Shown: positions 9,516-18,931, counted from the first letter of the stretch. The stretch is 64,000 bases of DNA from Saccharopolyspora thermophila (GCF_014646075.1 NZ_BMMT01000002.1:520058-584057); one strand, 5' to 3'. Made by a program: numbers and translations. Notes: generated from the letters alone by a model not told the origin.

Positions 9516-11081
9516 TCAGTCGCGGGAGAGCCAGAGCTCTTCCAGGTCGAGCTGGTGCATGACCCGGCGCAGCACCTCGTCGTCGATGCGGCGGTTGTCA
9601 CGGAATTGGACGAAGACGGCGCGCTCGGCCGCGAGCATCTCGCCGCGCAGGCGGCGGTACGCCGCGGTCGGGCTCTCGCCGATCTCCTCCGCCGACCGGC
9701 CCAGCCGCTCCCACGCCTGGTTGCTGCGCTGCTGCGCGGCGCGCCGCAACTGCTCGACGACGTCGCCGGGCGGCTGGGACTGCGCGGTCAGCTCGTCGAG
9801 CCGCTCGCGGGCGGCCCGCGCCGCGTTGTACTGCGCCTCGGCCTCGGCGAGCGCGTCGGTGTAGTTCTCGGTGCCGCGCACGCCCAGGGCGCTGATGACC
9901 CAGGGCAGCGTGGTGCCGTGCAGCAGCAGCGTCGCCAGCGTCACGAAGAACGCCAGGAACAGCAGCTCGTCGCGGTGCGGGAACGGCGCCCCGGTCAGCG
10001 TGCTGGTCGGGATCGCCGAGGCCGCGGCCAGCGACACCACGCCGCGCATCCCCGCCCACGCGACGACCACCTTGTGCCGCCAGTCGGGGCCGCGGCGCCG
10101 CAGCAGTTCGGGCAGGTACATCACCGCGAAGACCCAGGCGAAGCGCGCCAGCACCACCCCGGCGGTCAGCGCCAGCCCAGCCAGCACCAACGGCGCGAAC
10201 GCGGTCGACACACCCTCGACCACACTGTGCAGTTGGAGCCCGATCAACGCGAACACGACCGCCTCCAGCAGCGTGTCGGCCGCGGCCCACACCGCCCGGT
10301 CCTGCAGCCGGGTCGCCGCGCTGCGCCACGGCGACCGGTGCCCCAGGTAGAGCCCGGCGACCACCACGGCCAGCACGCCTGAGGCGTGCACCTCCTCGGC
10401 GAACAAATACGCCACGAACGGCACGATCAACCCGACGGCGCTTTCCAACAGGTCGTCGCGCAGCAGCCGCCGCACCCGGTGCACCAGCCAGCCGATGGCG
10501 TACCCGATCACCACCCCGCCGACCGCGGCCAACAGGAACATCCCGACCCCGGCCAGCAGCGAGGAGGCGGTGCCGATGGCGGCGGCGACCGCGACGCGGT
10601 AGGCGGTGAGCGCGGTGGCGTCGTTGACCAGGCTCTCGCCGCTGAGCACGGTCATGATCCGGCGCGGCAGCCCCAGCCGCCGCCCGATCGCGGTGGCCGC
10701 CACCGCGTCGGGCGGGGCGACCACCGCGCCGAGGACCAGAGCCGCGCTCACCGGCATGCCCGGTACCAGCCACCACGCGATGACCCCGGCGACCGCGGTG
10801 CAGAACAGCACGAACCCGAACGCGAGGAGCCCGATCGCGCGCAGGTTGGCCCGGATACCGACCGTGGAGCTGTTCAGCGCCGCCGAGTACAGCAGCGGCG
10901 GCAGCACCAGCAGCAGGATCACCGACGGTTCGATCGCGTAGTCCGGTACCCCGGGGATCAACGACACGGCGAGACCGACCACCACCAGCGCGAGCGGCGC
11001 GGACAGGCCCAGCCGCCGGGCCACGGCGGTGACCGCGAGGGCCCCGGCCAGCAGGGCCATCAGCTCGGGTAGCTCGTGCAT
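9516..11081 (-). CDS. Na+/H+ antiporter, CPA1 (NhaP/NHE) family
   Basis: This integral membrane cation/proton exchanger has 521 residues. About 12 hydrophobic segments cover the first 400 residues, with the exchanger motifs VAPPDAVAATAIG and SGESLVNDATAL in the core. A hydrophilic, charged C-terminal tail of about 110 residues (AEAEAQYNAARAARERLDEL and after) is predicted cytoplasmic and helical. I use the ATG at 11081 (MHELPELMALL), directly downstream of a G-rich GGGGGGAAGG site; an upstream in-frame ATG at 11111 has no site. It is convergent with the IclR gene. Ion specificity cannot be told from sequence. Confidence 0.9.
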   Translation of the reverse strand: MHELPELMALLAGALAVTAVARRLGLSAPLALVVVGLAVSLIPGVPDYAIEPSVILLLVLPPLLYSAALNSSTVGIRANLRAIGLLAFGFVLFCTAVAGVIAWWLVPGMPVSAALVLGAVVAPPDAVAATAIGRRLGLPRRIMTVLSGESLVNDATALTAYRVAVAAAIGTASSLLAGVGMFLLAAVGGVVIGYAIGWLVHRVRRLLRDDLLESAVGLIVPFVAYLFAEEVHASGVLAVVVAGLYLGHRSPWRSAATRLQDRAVWAAADTLLEAVVFALIGLQLHSVVEGVSTAFAPLVLAGLALTAGVVLARFAWVFAVMYLPELLRRRGPDWRHKVVVAWAGMRGVVSLAAASAIPTSTLTGAPFPHRDELLFLAFFVTLATLLLHGTTLPWVISALGVRGTENYTDALAEAEAQYNAARAARERLDELTAQSQPPGDVVEQLRRAAQQRSNQAWERLGRSAEEIGESPTAAYRRLRGEMLAAERAVFVQFRDNRRIDDEVLRRVMHQLDLEELWLSRD

Positions 11082-11182
11082 GCCTTCCCCCCCCCGCAAC
11101 GCTGCGCGCACCGCGACCGGTGACGTACGTTCGACACGTCATTGTTCGGTGCAGACCGCGTGTCGACCAGCAGGAGGTTTCG

Positions 11183-11455
11183 ATGTCCGCGAACTGCGCG
11201 CACCTGCTCGCCGCGGTAAACCGCACTCCGGTGCCGGGCAGCGCGGACGGGTGCGAGGACTGCCTGGCCGCCGGCCACCACGTGTGGGCCCACCTGCGGA
11301 TGTGCACCGAGTGTGGGCACGTGGGCTGCTGCGACTCCAGCCCGAACAAGCACGCCACCGCGCACTACCGGCAGACCGGACACCCGGTGGTCCGGTCGTT
11401 CGAGCCCGGCGAGTCGTGGACCTGGTGCTACGTCGACGAGCAGCTCGCCCCGTGA
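11183..11455 (+). CDS. UBP-type zinc finger protein
   Basis: This 90-residue protein is essentially one UBP-type zinc finger. Cysteines C24, C27, C41, C44, C49 and histidines H57, H61, H67 appear in the order CEDC, CTECGHVGCC, KHATAHYRQTGHPVV, the family signature. In actinomycetes such stand-alone domains often sit next to Na+/H+ antiporters, as here; the functional link is unproven. The ATG at 11183 has a good CAGGAGG site; an in-frame ATG at 11120 lies upstream but starts in promoter-like sequence divergent to the antiporter. Confidence 0.9.
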   Translation: MSANCAHLLAAVNRTPVPGSADGCEDCLAAGHHVWAHLRMCTECGHVGCCDSSPNKHATAHYRQTGHPVVRSFEPGESWTWCYVDEQLAP

Positions 11456-11498
11456 ACCCCCGGCGCCCGCGGGACACCAGGGGAGTTCGCGGTGCGCC

Positions 11499-12998
11499 TC
11501 AGAGTTCCTCGGCGGCCTCCTCGATGGACTCGCCCCGGCCGAGGCGGCTCCGGTGCTGGCTGTAGGCGAAGTAGACGACCAGCCCGATCAGCATCCAGAT
11601 GCCGAACCGGACCCAGGTCCAGCCGACCAGGTTGATCATCAGGTACAGGCACGCGACCGCGGCCAGGATCGGGATGACCGGCGACCCAGGCACCCGGAAC
11701 GCCCGCGGCAGGTCCGGCCGGGTCCTGCGCAGCACCAGCACGCCGATGGACACCAGCACGAACGCGAACAGGGTGCCGATGTTGGTCATCTCGGCGAGCA
11801 CGTTGATCGGGGTGAACGAGGCGATGATCGCCACCACGATCCCGGTGATCACGGTGATCCGGTAGGGCGTGCGGAACTTCTTGTGCACCTTGGCGAACCA
11901 CACCGGCAGCAGGCCGTCCCGGCTCATCGCGAAGCCCACGCGGGCCTGCCCCAGCATCAGGATGAGGATGACCGTGGTGAGCCCGGCGATGGCGCCGAGC
12001 GAGACCAGGCCCGCCGCCCAGGGCGCCCCGATCGCCTCGAACGCGGTGGCCATCGGCGCCGCGGTGTTGAGCTGGTCGTACTTGACGATGCCGGTCATCA
12101 CCAGCGACACCAGCACGTACAGGACCGAGCAGACGGCCAGCGAACCGATGATGCCGATCGGCATGTCGCGCTGCGGCCTGCGGGTCTCCTCCGCACCGCT
12201 GGCGACGATGTCGAAGCCGATGTATGCGAAGAACACCAGGGCGGCCCCGGCCACCAGACCGCTGAGCCCGTACGACCCGGTCTGCCCGAAGAGCACGTTG
12301 ACCACCGGTTCGTCCAGCGGCGCGGAGACGGCGCCGGGTTCCGGAGGCTGGTACGGCGGGATGAACGGGCTCCAGTTGGCGGCCTTGATGAAGAACGCGC
12401 CGAAGATGACGAAGAACAGCACCACGGCGAGCTTGATCGCCACGACCACGTTGGTCACCGCGGCGCTGAGCCGGATGCCGACCACCAGGACGACGGTCAG
12501 GATCAGCGCGATGATCGCGGCCGGCAGGTTCATCACACCCCCGGCGCCGGGCGCGGCGGTCAGCTCCGCGGGCAGCGCCAGGCCGACCGACTGCAGCGCC
12601 GCGACGAAGTACCTCGACCAGCCCACCGACACCGTCGAGGCGCCCACAACGAACTCCAGCATCAGGTCCCAGCCGATGATCCAGGCGAGGAACTCGCCCA
12701 GCGACGCGTAGGAGAAGGTGTAGGCGGACCCGGCGACCGGCACGACCGAGGCGAACTCGGCGTAGCACAGCGCGGCCAGCCCGCACGCGATGCCGGAGAT
12801 GACGAACGAGATCGCGATGCCCGGCCCGGCGTCGGTGGCCGCGGCGACCCCGGTGAGGACGAAGATGCCGGTGCCGATGATGGCGCCGATGCCGATGCCC
12901 AGCAGATCGACGGCGCGGAGTACCCGTCGCAGCCGGAACTCGGGGGCCTCCGCGTCGCGAATGGACTGCTCGACCGATTTGACGCGCATGATGCTCAT
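11499..12998 (-). CDS. Amino acid permease (APC family, YfnA/CAT-like)
   Basis: This secondary amino acid transporter of 499 residues has about 12 to 14 membrane helices. The APC signature GIGIGAIIGTGIFVLTG occurs near residue 38, followed by AISFVISGIACGLAALCYAEF. The soluble N-terminus (MSIMRVKSVEQSIRDAEAPE) and the FRVPGSPVIPILA segment near the C-terminus resemble the cationic or broad-specificity YfnA/CAT subgroup. The ATG at 12998 has GAGGAGG upstream; two other ATGs (12989 and 13013) are in frame. Substrate is not predictable. It is convergent with the UBP gene. Confidence 0.9.
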   Translation of the reverse strand: MSIMRVKSVEQSIRDAEAPEFRLRRVLRAVDLLGIGIGAIIGTGIFVLTGVAAATDAGPGIAISFVISGIACGLAALCYAEFASVVPVAGSAYTFSYASLGEFLAWIIGWDLMLEFVVGASTVSVGWSRYFVAALQSVGLALPAELTAAPGAGGVMNLPAAIIALILTVVLVVGIRLSAAVTNVVVAIKLAVVLFFVIFGAFFIKAANWSPFIPPYQPPEPGAVSAPLDEPVVNVLFGQTGSYGLSGLVAGAALVFFAYIGFDIVASGAEETRRPQRDMPIGIIGSLAVCSVLYVLVSLVMTGIVKYDQLNTAAPMATAFEAIGAPWAAGLVSLGAIAGLTTVILILMLGQARVGFAMSRDGLLPVWFAKVHKKFRTPYRITVITGIVVAIIASFTPINVLAEMTNIGTLFAFVLVSIGVLVLRRTRPDLPRAFRVPGSPVIPILAAVACLYLMINLVGWTWVRFGIWMLIGLVVYFAYSQHRSRLGRGESIEEAAEEL

Positions 12999-13223
12999 GG
13001 GTGGCCTCCTCACCCTGGTGCCCCAGCAGGTCGGTTGGCCCGCTCGCGCGTGGCGCGCTGAGCACCAGGATTGTGGCTGACATCACAAGTGGCAAGATGG
13101 TCAAGGACATCGTGAGGCGGCCGTGATCGGGGCCGTGGCGGCCTTCGCGCGACGCGCCGGGCCGGCAAAGCGCGGAGCGCAGCTGGTCGTACGAACGCGG
13201 TGTCCTGCTGCCGCTGCGGTGAA

Positions 13224-13610
13224 TCAGTTCTGGCGGGTTGTCGGGTTGCGCCACTGCTCGTCGAGTGCGGCGGCCGCCGTGGTCGTGGTCTCCTCGTCGA
13301 GCCTGTCCGGGTCGACCCGCGGTTGCCGCAGCGTGCCAGGAGCGGCGACCGGTTCGAGGTCCGGGCGGGTCGGCTCGCGCCGCCGGGCCGGCGGGGCCAT
13401 GGCGCGGGGCCGCGGTGGGGCCGGTTGGCTGCCGCTGAGGTACAGACCCTGCAGGACGAGTAGGACCACGCCGACCGCGAGCGAACCCGCGGCCAGCCAC
13501 ATGCCCCATGGGGCGCGGCCGAACCACCACAGCGCCGTTGGCACCCCGCACGCCACGCCGCACACGATCGCCAGCAGGTGGAACAGCAGGTGGACGGCGT
13601 AGCCTCTCAC
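13224..13610 (-). CDS. Small two-helix membrane protein, hypothetical
   Basis: A 128-residue protein begins at a GTG (13610) preceded by GGGGAGGT. Two hydrophobic segments are visible at about residues 4-24 and 34-55, the second ending in LVLQGLYLSG. A proline/arginine-rich hydrophilic tail of about 70 residues follows. The open frame extends upstream to 13793, but that extension lacks hydrophobic or conserved character and the internal GTG has by far the best ribosome site. I do not recognise a named family. Confidence 0.65.
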   Translation of the reverse strand: MRGYAVHLLFHLLAIVCGVACGVPTALWWFGRAPWGMWLAAGSLAVGVVLLVLQGLYLSGSQPAPPRPRAMAPPARRREPTRPDLEPVAAPGTLRQPRVDPDRLDEETTTTAAAALDEQWRNPTTRQN

Positions 13611-13974
13611 GACCCGGTTACCTCCCCTGGAATGCGATGGCGCAGCCGGAAGAATCTTCGGGCTGGAACGAACACGCCCGCCGCTCGCGAGCGGTTGCCC
13701 GGACATGTTCCGCGTCACACGGCGCGTCGCGAGGGGATCGGACCCCGGCGCCGATGGTAGCGCTCGTCGCGCCGCACCGACCGGAGCGAACAAGTCGGGA
13801 AATCTGACGAATGTGATCTTTTTTCACCTGTTCGGGGGAGCGCCGAGCGACGCGCCCAGCGGCCCCGACCTGCCGGAACTACCGTGAATCACAGCAGGTC
13901 CGCCGCGTCAACCGGGCAGTGGTGCGGCTGCCGGTCCGCCCCGGACGTGCGGTCTGCAACGCGGTGGGGGGGTG
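13611..13974. other. Intergenic region with no convincing gene
   Basis: This 364-bp stretch between the divergent small membrane protein gene and the next weak reading frame shows only short frames in several phases. It probably holds the promoters of both neighbours. No repeat or operator stands out. Confidence 0.5.
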
Positions 13975-14337
13975 ATGCCGGTGACCAATTCACTGGCTGG
14001 ATTCGCGCTGGCTGCCACGGTCGGTCTGGGAGCGATTCCGGTGTGGCTCGTCGTGATGGCGTGGGTGGAGCGGATGATGCTCGGCCCCGGTCGGCTTCGG
14101 CGTGAGTCCGAACGCACTCGAACACCCGCGCGCCGCGGTGCGTCGGTGCTCGTGGTGGTGGCGATGGCCCACAAGGCGCTCGGCTGGCCCGGCGCGGTGC
14201 CCGCGTGGCGCCGCCGGTGCACGGCCTGTGCCGACGGGCCGGGCGCGATGCGCCGGCCCGGTCGGCGGCACCGCTTCGACCGGCCTACAACACGTGGCAG
14301 TCGGCGAAGTCGAAACCGGGCGAGACCACGCAGGTGA
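13975..14337 (+). CDS. Possible small membrane protein (doubtful)
   Basis: The first 35 residues from the ATG at 13975 form one good membrane helix (SLAGFALAATVGLGAIPVWL) after a G-rich ribosome site. The remaining 85 residues are arginine-rich and unlike a folded domain. The frame overlaps the 3' end of the convergent DUF952-DUF985 gene by 53 bases. It could be a real short membrane protein with a runaway tail, or a chance frame. Confidence 0.35.
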   Translation: MPVTNSLAGFALAATVGLGAIPVWLVVMAWVERMMLGPGRLRRESERTRTPARRGASVLVVVAMAHKALGWPGAVPAWRRRCTACADGPGAMRRPGRRHRFDRPTTRGSRRSRNRARPRR

Positions 14338-15061
14338 CCAGCGTTTCGACCGTCGCAGCGGCGGTCGCCCGCTGCCAGGTCCCGGCCGGGACCACCGCCT
14401 GCGGCGTCTGCCCGGCACCCGCCCCGAGCACGATCTGGTCGGGCTTCGCCGCGGGTTGTGCGCCGCGCCCGCCCAGCGACAGCGTCAGCGGTCCGCCCCG
14501 GTGCCACAGCCACAGCTCGTCGGAACCCACGGTGTGCCAGGCGGAACGCTGCCCGGGCGGCAGCAGGAAGTAGATCGCCGTGGCCGACGGGCGCTCGCCC
14601 TGCGGTGCGTCGACCGGGACCGCGCTGGTCCACGTGCGCCGGTACCAGCCGCCCTCCGGGTGCGGCAGCAGGTCGAACTCCTCGGCGGTGCGGCAGCGCG
14701 TCTCCAGGGCCAGGAAACGGCCCGCGGCGTCGCGCCGGGCGTAGCGAACCCCGATCACCGCCTCCCGCTCGAGTGGACCGTAGACGTGCGGGAACAACGC
14801 GTCGGCGGGGACGCCGTCGGGAGGTGCCGGGGCGGCGGCCTCCCAGCGCACCGGCGCCGACAGCCGCGCCGGGTCCAGTTCCAGCGCCACCATCGGTTCG
14901 TCGACGTCGCGGTAGAACCGGTTGGCGACCGCCAGCGCGGTGTGTACGTCTGGCGAGCAGTGCACGAATCCGTCGACGTCGAGGGTGCCGCGGATCGGCG
15001 CGGTCCGATCGGCGTGGAAGATGCTCAACGGCAGCAGGTGCAGCAGCGTGGCGTCAGTCAC
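14285..15061 (-). CDS. DUF952 - DUF985 (cupin) fusion protein
   Basis: Two domains usually found apart are joined in this 258-residue protein. Residues 1-110 look like DUF952, with DGFVHCSPDVHTALAVANRFYRD and PHVYGPLEREAV. Residues 118-258 look like the DUF985 cupin family, with HPEGGWYRRTW, YFLLPPGQRSAWH and SDELWLWHRGGPL, then VVPAGTWQRA. The cupin part is a beta barrel of unknown, possibly epimerase- or lyase-like, activity. The start is a GTG at 15061. It stands alone between a convergent weak frame and a divergent dehydrogenase. Confidence 0.85.
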   Translation of the reverse strand: MTDATLLHLLPLSIFHADRTAPIRGTLDVDGFVHCSPDVHTALAVANRFYRDVDEPMVALELDPARLSAPVRWEAAAPAPPDGVPADALFPHVYGPLEREAVIGVRYARRDAAGRFLALETRCRTAEEFDLLPHPEGGWYRRTWTSAVPVDAPQGERPSATAIYFLLPPGQRSAWHTVGSDELWLWHRGGPLTLSLGGRGAQPAAKPDQIVLGAGAGQTPQAVVPAGTWQRATAAATVETLVTCVVSPGFDFADCHVL

Positions 15062-15163
15062 CCGGCCAGTCTCTCGCGACCGACGGGCCGCGCGCGATCA
15101 GGGAACGGCGTGGCGGGGACATAGGATCTCCTCCGGGTTGCCGGTCGTGCCGAAGGAGGAGGC

Positions 15164-16132
15164 GTGGCTGTTCGGGTCGCGGTGCTGGACGACTACCAGG
15201 AGGTCGCGCGGGACTACGCCGACTGGGATTCGCTGCCCGCGCAGGTGGAGTTCTTCCACGACCACGTGCGCGACCGCGCCGAGCTGGTGCGGCGGCTGCA
15301 GCCGTTCCAGGTGGTCGCGGCGATGCGCGAGCGTACGCCGTTTCCGCGGGAGGTACTCGAGGCGCTGCCGAACCTGCGGCTGCTGGTGACCACCGGGATG
15401 CGCAACGCGTCGATCGACCTGGCCGCGGCCCGCGAGCTGGGGATCGTCGTCTCCGGCACCGGCGGGGCCGGTTCCGCGCGCCCGTGGGCGCCGACCGCCG
15501 AGCTGACCTGGGGGCTGATCTTCGCGCTGCTGCGCAACATTCCCGCCGAGGACCGGGCGATCCGGGAGGGCGGCTGGCAGCGGACCATCGGGGTGGAGGC
15601 CGCGGGCCGGACCCTGGGGGTGCTGGGCCTGGGCAGGCTGGGCAGGCAGGTCGCCACCGTCGGCCGGGCGTTCGGCATGGACGTGATCGCCTGGAGCCAC
15701 AACCTCACCGACGAGGCCGCGGCGGAGGTCGGCGCGCAGCGGGTGGCCAAGGAGGAGCTGTTCCGGCGGTCGGACGTGCTGACCATCCACACCGTGCTCA
15801 GCGAGCGCACCCGCGGCCTGGTCGGTGCCGCCGAGCTGGCGCTGATGAAGCCGACCGCGTACCTGGTGAACACCTCGCGCGGACCGGTCGTCGACGAGGT
15901 CGCGCTGCGGGAGGCGCTGCACGCCGGCCGGATCGCGGGTGCGGGGCTCGACGTGTACGGCACCGAGCCGCTGCCGGCGGACGACCCGTGGCGGAGCACG
16001 CCGCGCACCGTCCTCACGCCGCACCTCGGCTACGTCACCGACGAGACCTACCGGGCCTTCTACCGCGACACGGTGGAGAGCATCGCGGCCTACCTGCAGG
16101 GATCTCCGGTTCGGGTACTCAACGCCGAATGA
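15164..16132 (+). CDS. D-2-hydroxyacid dehydrogenase family protein
   Basis: This NAD(P)-dependent oxidoreductase of the D-isomer 2-hydroxyacid dehydrogenase superfamily has 322 residues. The Rossmann motif LGVLGLGRLGRQVATVGRAF lies near residues 148-167. Catalytic residues are visible as the Arg in NTSRGPVVDE, a Glu in the GLDVYGTEPLP stretch and the His of LTPHLGYVTDE. The GTG at 15164 follows AGGAGG closely. The substrate cannot be assigned; the neighbouring L-2-hydroxyglutarate oxidase hints at 2-hydroxyacid metabolism, which is inference. Confidence 0.9.
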   Translation: MAVRVAVLDDYQEVARDYADWDSLPAQVEFFHDHVRDRAELVRRLQPFQVVAAMRERTPFPREVLEALPNLRLLVTTGMRNASIDLAAARELGIVVSGTGGAGSARPWAPTAELTWGLIFALLRNIPAEDRAIREGGWQRTIGVEAAGRTLGVLGLGRLGRQVATVGRAFGMDVIAWSHNLTDEAAAEVGAQRVAKEELFRRSDVLTIHTVLSERTRGLVGAAELALMKPTAYLVNTSRGPVVDEVALREALHAGRIAGAGLDVYGTEPLPADDPWRSTPRTVLTPHLGYVTDETYRAFYRDTVESIAAYLQGSPVRVLNAE

Positions 16133-16205
16133 AGGGTGATACAAACCAGTCGGTCTGTTCGGGCGGGGCTGAGAACCGCCGGAACGGGTGGTCAGGATGG
16201 CACTC

Positions 16206-17399
16206 ATGACAGCGGACGTGACGATCATCGGCGGCGGCATCGTCGGGCTGGCCACCGCGCACGCCCTTGCCCGGCAGGACCCCGGCTGCCGGATCACCGT
16301 GCTGGACAAGGAACGCCACTGGGGCGCGCACCAGACCGGGCACAACTCCGGTGTCATCCACAGTGGACTGTACTACCCACCGGGCAGCGCCAAGGCCCGG
16401 TTCGCCCGCGTCGGCGGCGAGGCGATGTACCGGTTCTGCGCCGAACACGGGATCCCGGTGCGGCGCACCGGGAAGGTGGTGGTCGCCACCGCCGAGGACC
16501 AGTTCGGCAGGCTTGCCGAACTGGCCCGGCGCGGACGCGCCAACGGGGTCGGCGTCAGCGAACTCGACCACGCTCGGCTGCGCGAGCGCGAACCGCACGT
16601 GCGCGGCCGGCGCGCCCTGCTCGTGCCGGAAGCCGGAATCACCGACTTTTCCGCGGTGTGCCGCAAGCTCGCCGAACTGCTCGCCGAACGCGGCGCCGAC
16701 CTGCGCACCGGCACCGAACTCGTCGGCGTGCACCGCGACGGCGCGGACCTCGTGCTGAGCACCACCGGTGGCGAGATCCGCACCCGGCGGGCGGTCAACT
16801 GCGCCGGGCTGCACAGCGATGTCGTCGCCGAACTCGCCGGAACGCGCCCGCCCGCGCGGATCCTGCCCTTCCGCGGCGAGTACTACGAGACCACGTCCTT
16901 CCGCCGCGACCTGGTCAACGCCCTGGTGTACCCGGTGCCCGACCCGGCGTTTCCGTTCCTTGGCGTGCACCTGACGCGGATGGTTGACGGCGGCCTGCAC
17001 GTCGGGCCGAACGCGGTGCCCGCGCTGGCGCGCGAGGGCTACGGCTGGACGACCTGGTCGCCCGAGCACCTGCGCCGCCTGGTGCGCGACCCCGGCCTTC
17101 GGGCGCTGGCCAGGAAGTACTGGCGCACCGGTGCGGTCGAGATCGCCCGCTCGGCGCTCAAGCCGCTGTTCGTCCGCGCGGCCCAGCAGCTGCTGCCCGA
17201 GCTGCGTGGGCGTGACCTGCTGCGCGCGGAGGCGGGGGTACGGGCCCAGGCGGTCACCGCGGACGGGGTGCTGGTCGACGACTTCCTGGTGGTGGAGGAC
17301 GAGCACTGGGTGCACGTGCTCAACGCGCCCTCCCCGGCGGCCACCGCGTCGCTGCTGATCGGCGAGGACATCGCCGAACGCATCAAGACCCGTCGGTGA
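16206..17399 (+). CDS. lhgO: L-2-hydroxyglutarate oxidase
   Basis: This FAD enzyme oxidises L-2-hydroxyglutarate to 2-oxoglutarate, a metabolite-repair step that in bacteria can also pass electrons to the quinone pool. The roughly 397 residues show DVTIIGGGIVGLATAHALA at the N-terminus, HQTGHNSGVIHSGLYYPPGS and RGEYYE, all hallmarks of the LhgO family. ATGs at 16197 and 16206 and a GTG at 16188 are all possible starts; I take 16206 because AGGA lies 8 bases upstream. It is 70 bases downstream of the hydroxyacid dehydrogenase, same strand. Confidence 0.9.
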   Translation: MTADVTIIGGGIVGLATAHALARQDPGCRITVLDKERHWGAHQTGHNSGVIHSGLYYPPGSAKARFARVGGEAMYRFCAEHGIPVRRTGKVVVATAEDQFGRLAELARRGRANGVGVSELDHARLREREPHVRGRRALLVPEAGITDFSAVCRKLAELLAERGADLRTGTELVGVHRDGADLVLSTTGGEIRTRRAVNCAGLHSDVVAELAGTRPPARILPFRGEYYETTSFRRDLVNALVYPVPDPAFPFLGVHLTRMVDGGLHVGPNAVPALAREGYGWTTWSPEHLRRLVRDPGLRALARKYWRTGAVEIARSALKPLFVRAAQQLLPELRGRDLLRAEAGVRAQAVTADGVLVDDFLVVEDEHWVHVLNAPSPAATASLLIGEDIAERIKTRR

Positions 17400-17411
17400 G
17401 CGCTGCCCGGC

Positions 17412-17625
17412 GGCGGCAGCGGCCCGACGTCGCCGCCTCCGCCGCCCGCGCTGATGATGCCCGCGGCGTGGACCGAGCAGCCCCGCGAGGACGCGATCAC
17501 CCTCGCGGATCTCAAACTCGGTACGAGCACGGGTAACCTCGTCCGGTTGCGGCGGACCGCGAACGGTCCCGAAGCCAACGTCGTCAACGGGTCCTCGGCG
17601 TTCACGCTCACGTGCGTGTTTCCCA
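17412..17625 (+). pseudogene. Decayed, internally deleted copy of the downstream methyltransferase gene
   Basis: Bases 17412-17456 match 18028-18075 (GGIGPTSSSSSPALM region) and 17457-17625 match 18342-18510 (ADLK...TSTGNLV...LRRT region) of the methyltransferase gene to the right, at roughly four bases in five by eye. About 265 bases present between the two blocks in the right-hand copy are missing. A short open frame runs through part of it, but it lacks the SAM-binding core and cannot encode a working enzyme. Confidence 0.8.
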
Positions 17626-17702
17626 GGTTTGCAGCATAAAGTTGGGAGTCAGCCATCCCCGAAAGGGGTTTCCATGTTTGCCTAGAATTGGGGGCCGACC
17701 TG

Positions 17703-17767
17703 CCGTGCCTTGGCCGCCTCGCGTAGCCCCACGGTGAACCGTGCGGACATCCCGCCGGCCCGCCGCA
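17703..17767 (-). pseudogene. espG gene fragment
   Basis: The plus strand here (ccccacggtgaaccgtgcgg and flanks) matches 19181-19245 inside the espG gene with a few mismatches, covering its region encoding ADGMAARFTVGLRAA. Position and orientation relative to the methyltransferase fragment repeat those of the full-length pair, so this is the other end of one collapsed duplicate. Confidence 0.7.
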
Positions 17768-17824
17768 TCTCCGCCCACGCCTCCCGGACGCGACGAGACC
17801 CCTCCGTGGCAGTTCGCCCCGATC

Positions 17825-18931
17825 ATGCGGGACTCGCTCGAACGGCTGCTCGTCGGACTGGAGCGGATAGCCCCCGATCAGCGGTGCGCCCCCGGCGCGT
17901 CGGTACCGAACGACGAACAGCGCGATCGGCAGTGGTGCGAGGTCACTGCCGAGTCGGATCCGGAACGGTGGTTGGCGCAGGTCTACGCGAACAAACCCCT
18001 TGTGACGCAGCTCGGCGAGCTGCATCACGGCGGTATCGGGCCGACGTCGTCGTCTTCGTCGCCCGCGCTGATGGCGCGGATGCTTGAAGTGCTCGACGTG
18101 CGCGACGGGCACCGGGTGTGTGAGATCGGGACGGGCACCGGATGGAACTACGCTTTGTTGGCGCACCGGCTCGGACCCGAGAACGTGTACTCGGTGGACC
18201 TGGACGGCGAGCTCGTCGAGCAGGCGAGGGAGAATATTCGCCGGGTCGGCTACGAACCGAACCTCGCCGCCGCCGACGGCGCCGAAGGCTGGCCCGGCGG
18301 CGGATTGTTCGATCGGTTCATCGCGACGTGCGCGGTGAACCGGATTCCTGCGGCGTGCATCGAGCAGACCCGTGAGGGCGGGATCATCCTCGCGGATCTC
18401 AAGGTCTATACGAGCACGGGTAACCTCGTTCCGTTGCGGCGGACCGAGAACGGGGCCGAGGGCCACTTCGTCGACGGGTTCTCGGCGTTCATGCTCATGC
18501 GCGGCGAGACGCACCCGCCGATCTCCGGATACCCGGATCGTGACCGCCGGCAGGCGCGGCACCGGTACACGTCGGTGCGGGAACAACGCCCGTGGGAGGC
18601 GCCGGTCTGATGGTTCCTGGCGTGCCTGTCCATGCCGTTCGGGGGGCGCTTTGGCTACACCCTGAACCCGGTCACCGGGCAACCTGACGCCGTGTCGCTG
18701 AGCTGCCCTGACGGATCGTGGTGTGAGGTCTCGCTCGACGCCACCCGCGACGGCCGGAAGGTGTGGGAGGCCGGTCCCGTGTCGTTGTGGTCGGCCGTGG
18801 AGCAGGCTCGCGACATCTGGTCGGCACACGGGCGACCGGAGTGGTCCCGGCTCGGGGTTACGGTCTCTCATCGTGCGCACACGGTGTGGATCGACAACCA
18901 GGCGGGACCGAGTTGGACGCTCCCAGGTTAG
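17825..18931 (+). pseudogene. PCMT-like SAM methyltransferase split by an in-frame TGA
   Basis: Residues encoded from 17825 contain QVYANKPLVTQLG, the SAM-binding VCEIGTGTGWNYALLAHRLG and a second motif VYSVDLDGELV, typical of the isoaspartyl-methyltransferase-like enzymes linked in actinomycetes to RiPP (FxLD-type) systems. The frame stops at a TGA at 18608-18610, then continues in the same frame with PFGGRFGYTLNP, DGSWCEV and GPVSLWSAVEQA, which is the normal C-terminal domain of these proteins. A single nonsense codon therefore separates the two parts (262 and about 99 residues). A GTG at 17741 would extend the N-terminus into the espG fragment and is rejected. It could be a pseudogene or, less likely, produce two cooperating pieces. 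No precursor peptide gene was seen. Confidence 0.75.

Noticed and set aside
11313..13061. 582-codon plus-strand frame
   Set aside because: Composition is His/Asp/Arg/Gln-rich shadow over the amino acid permease.
16133..16205. TetR-type palindrome around AACCAGTCGGTCTGTT
   Set aside because: It resembles some TetR half-sites but the two halves do not pair well, and no TetR gene is nearby.
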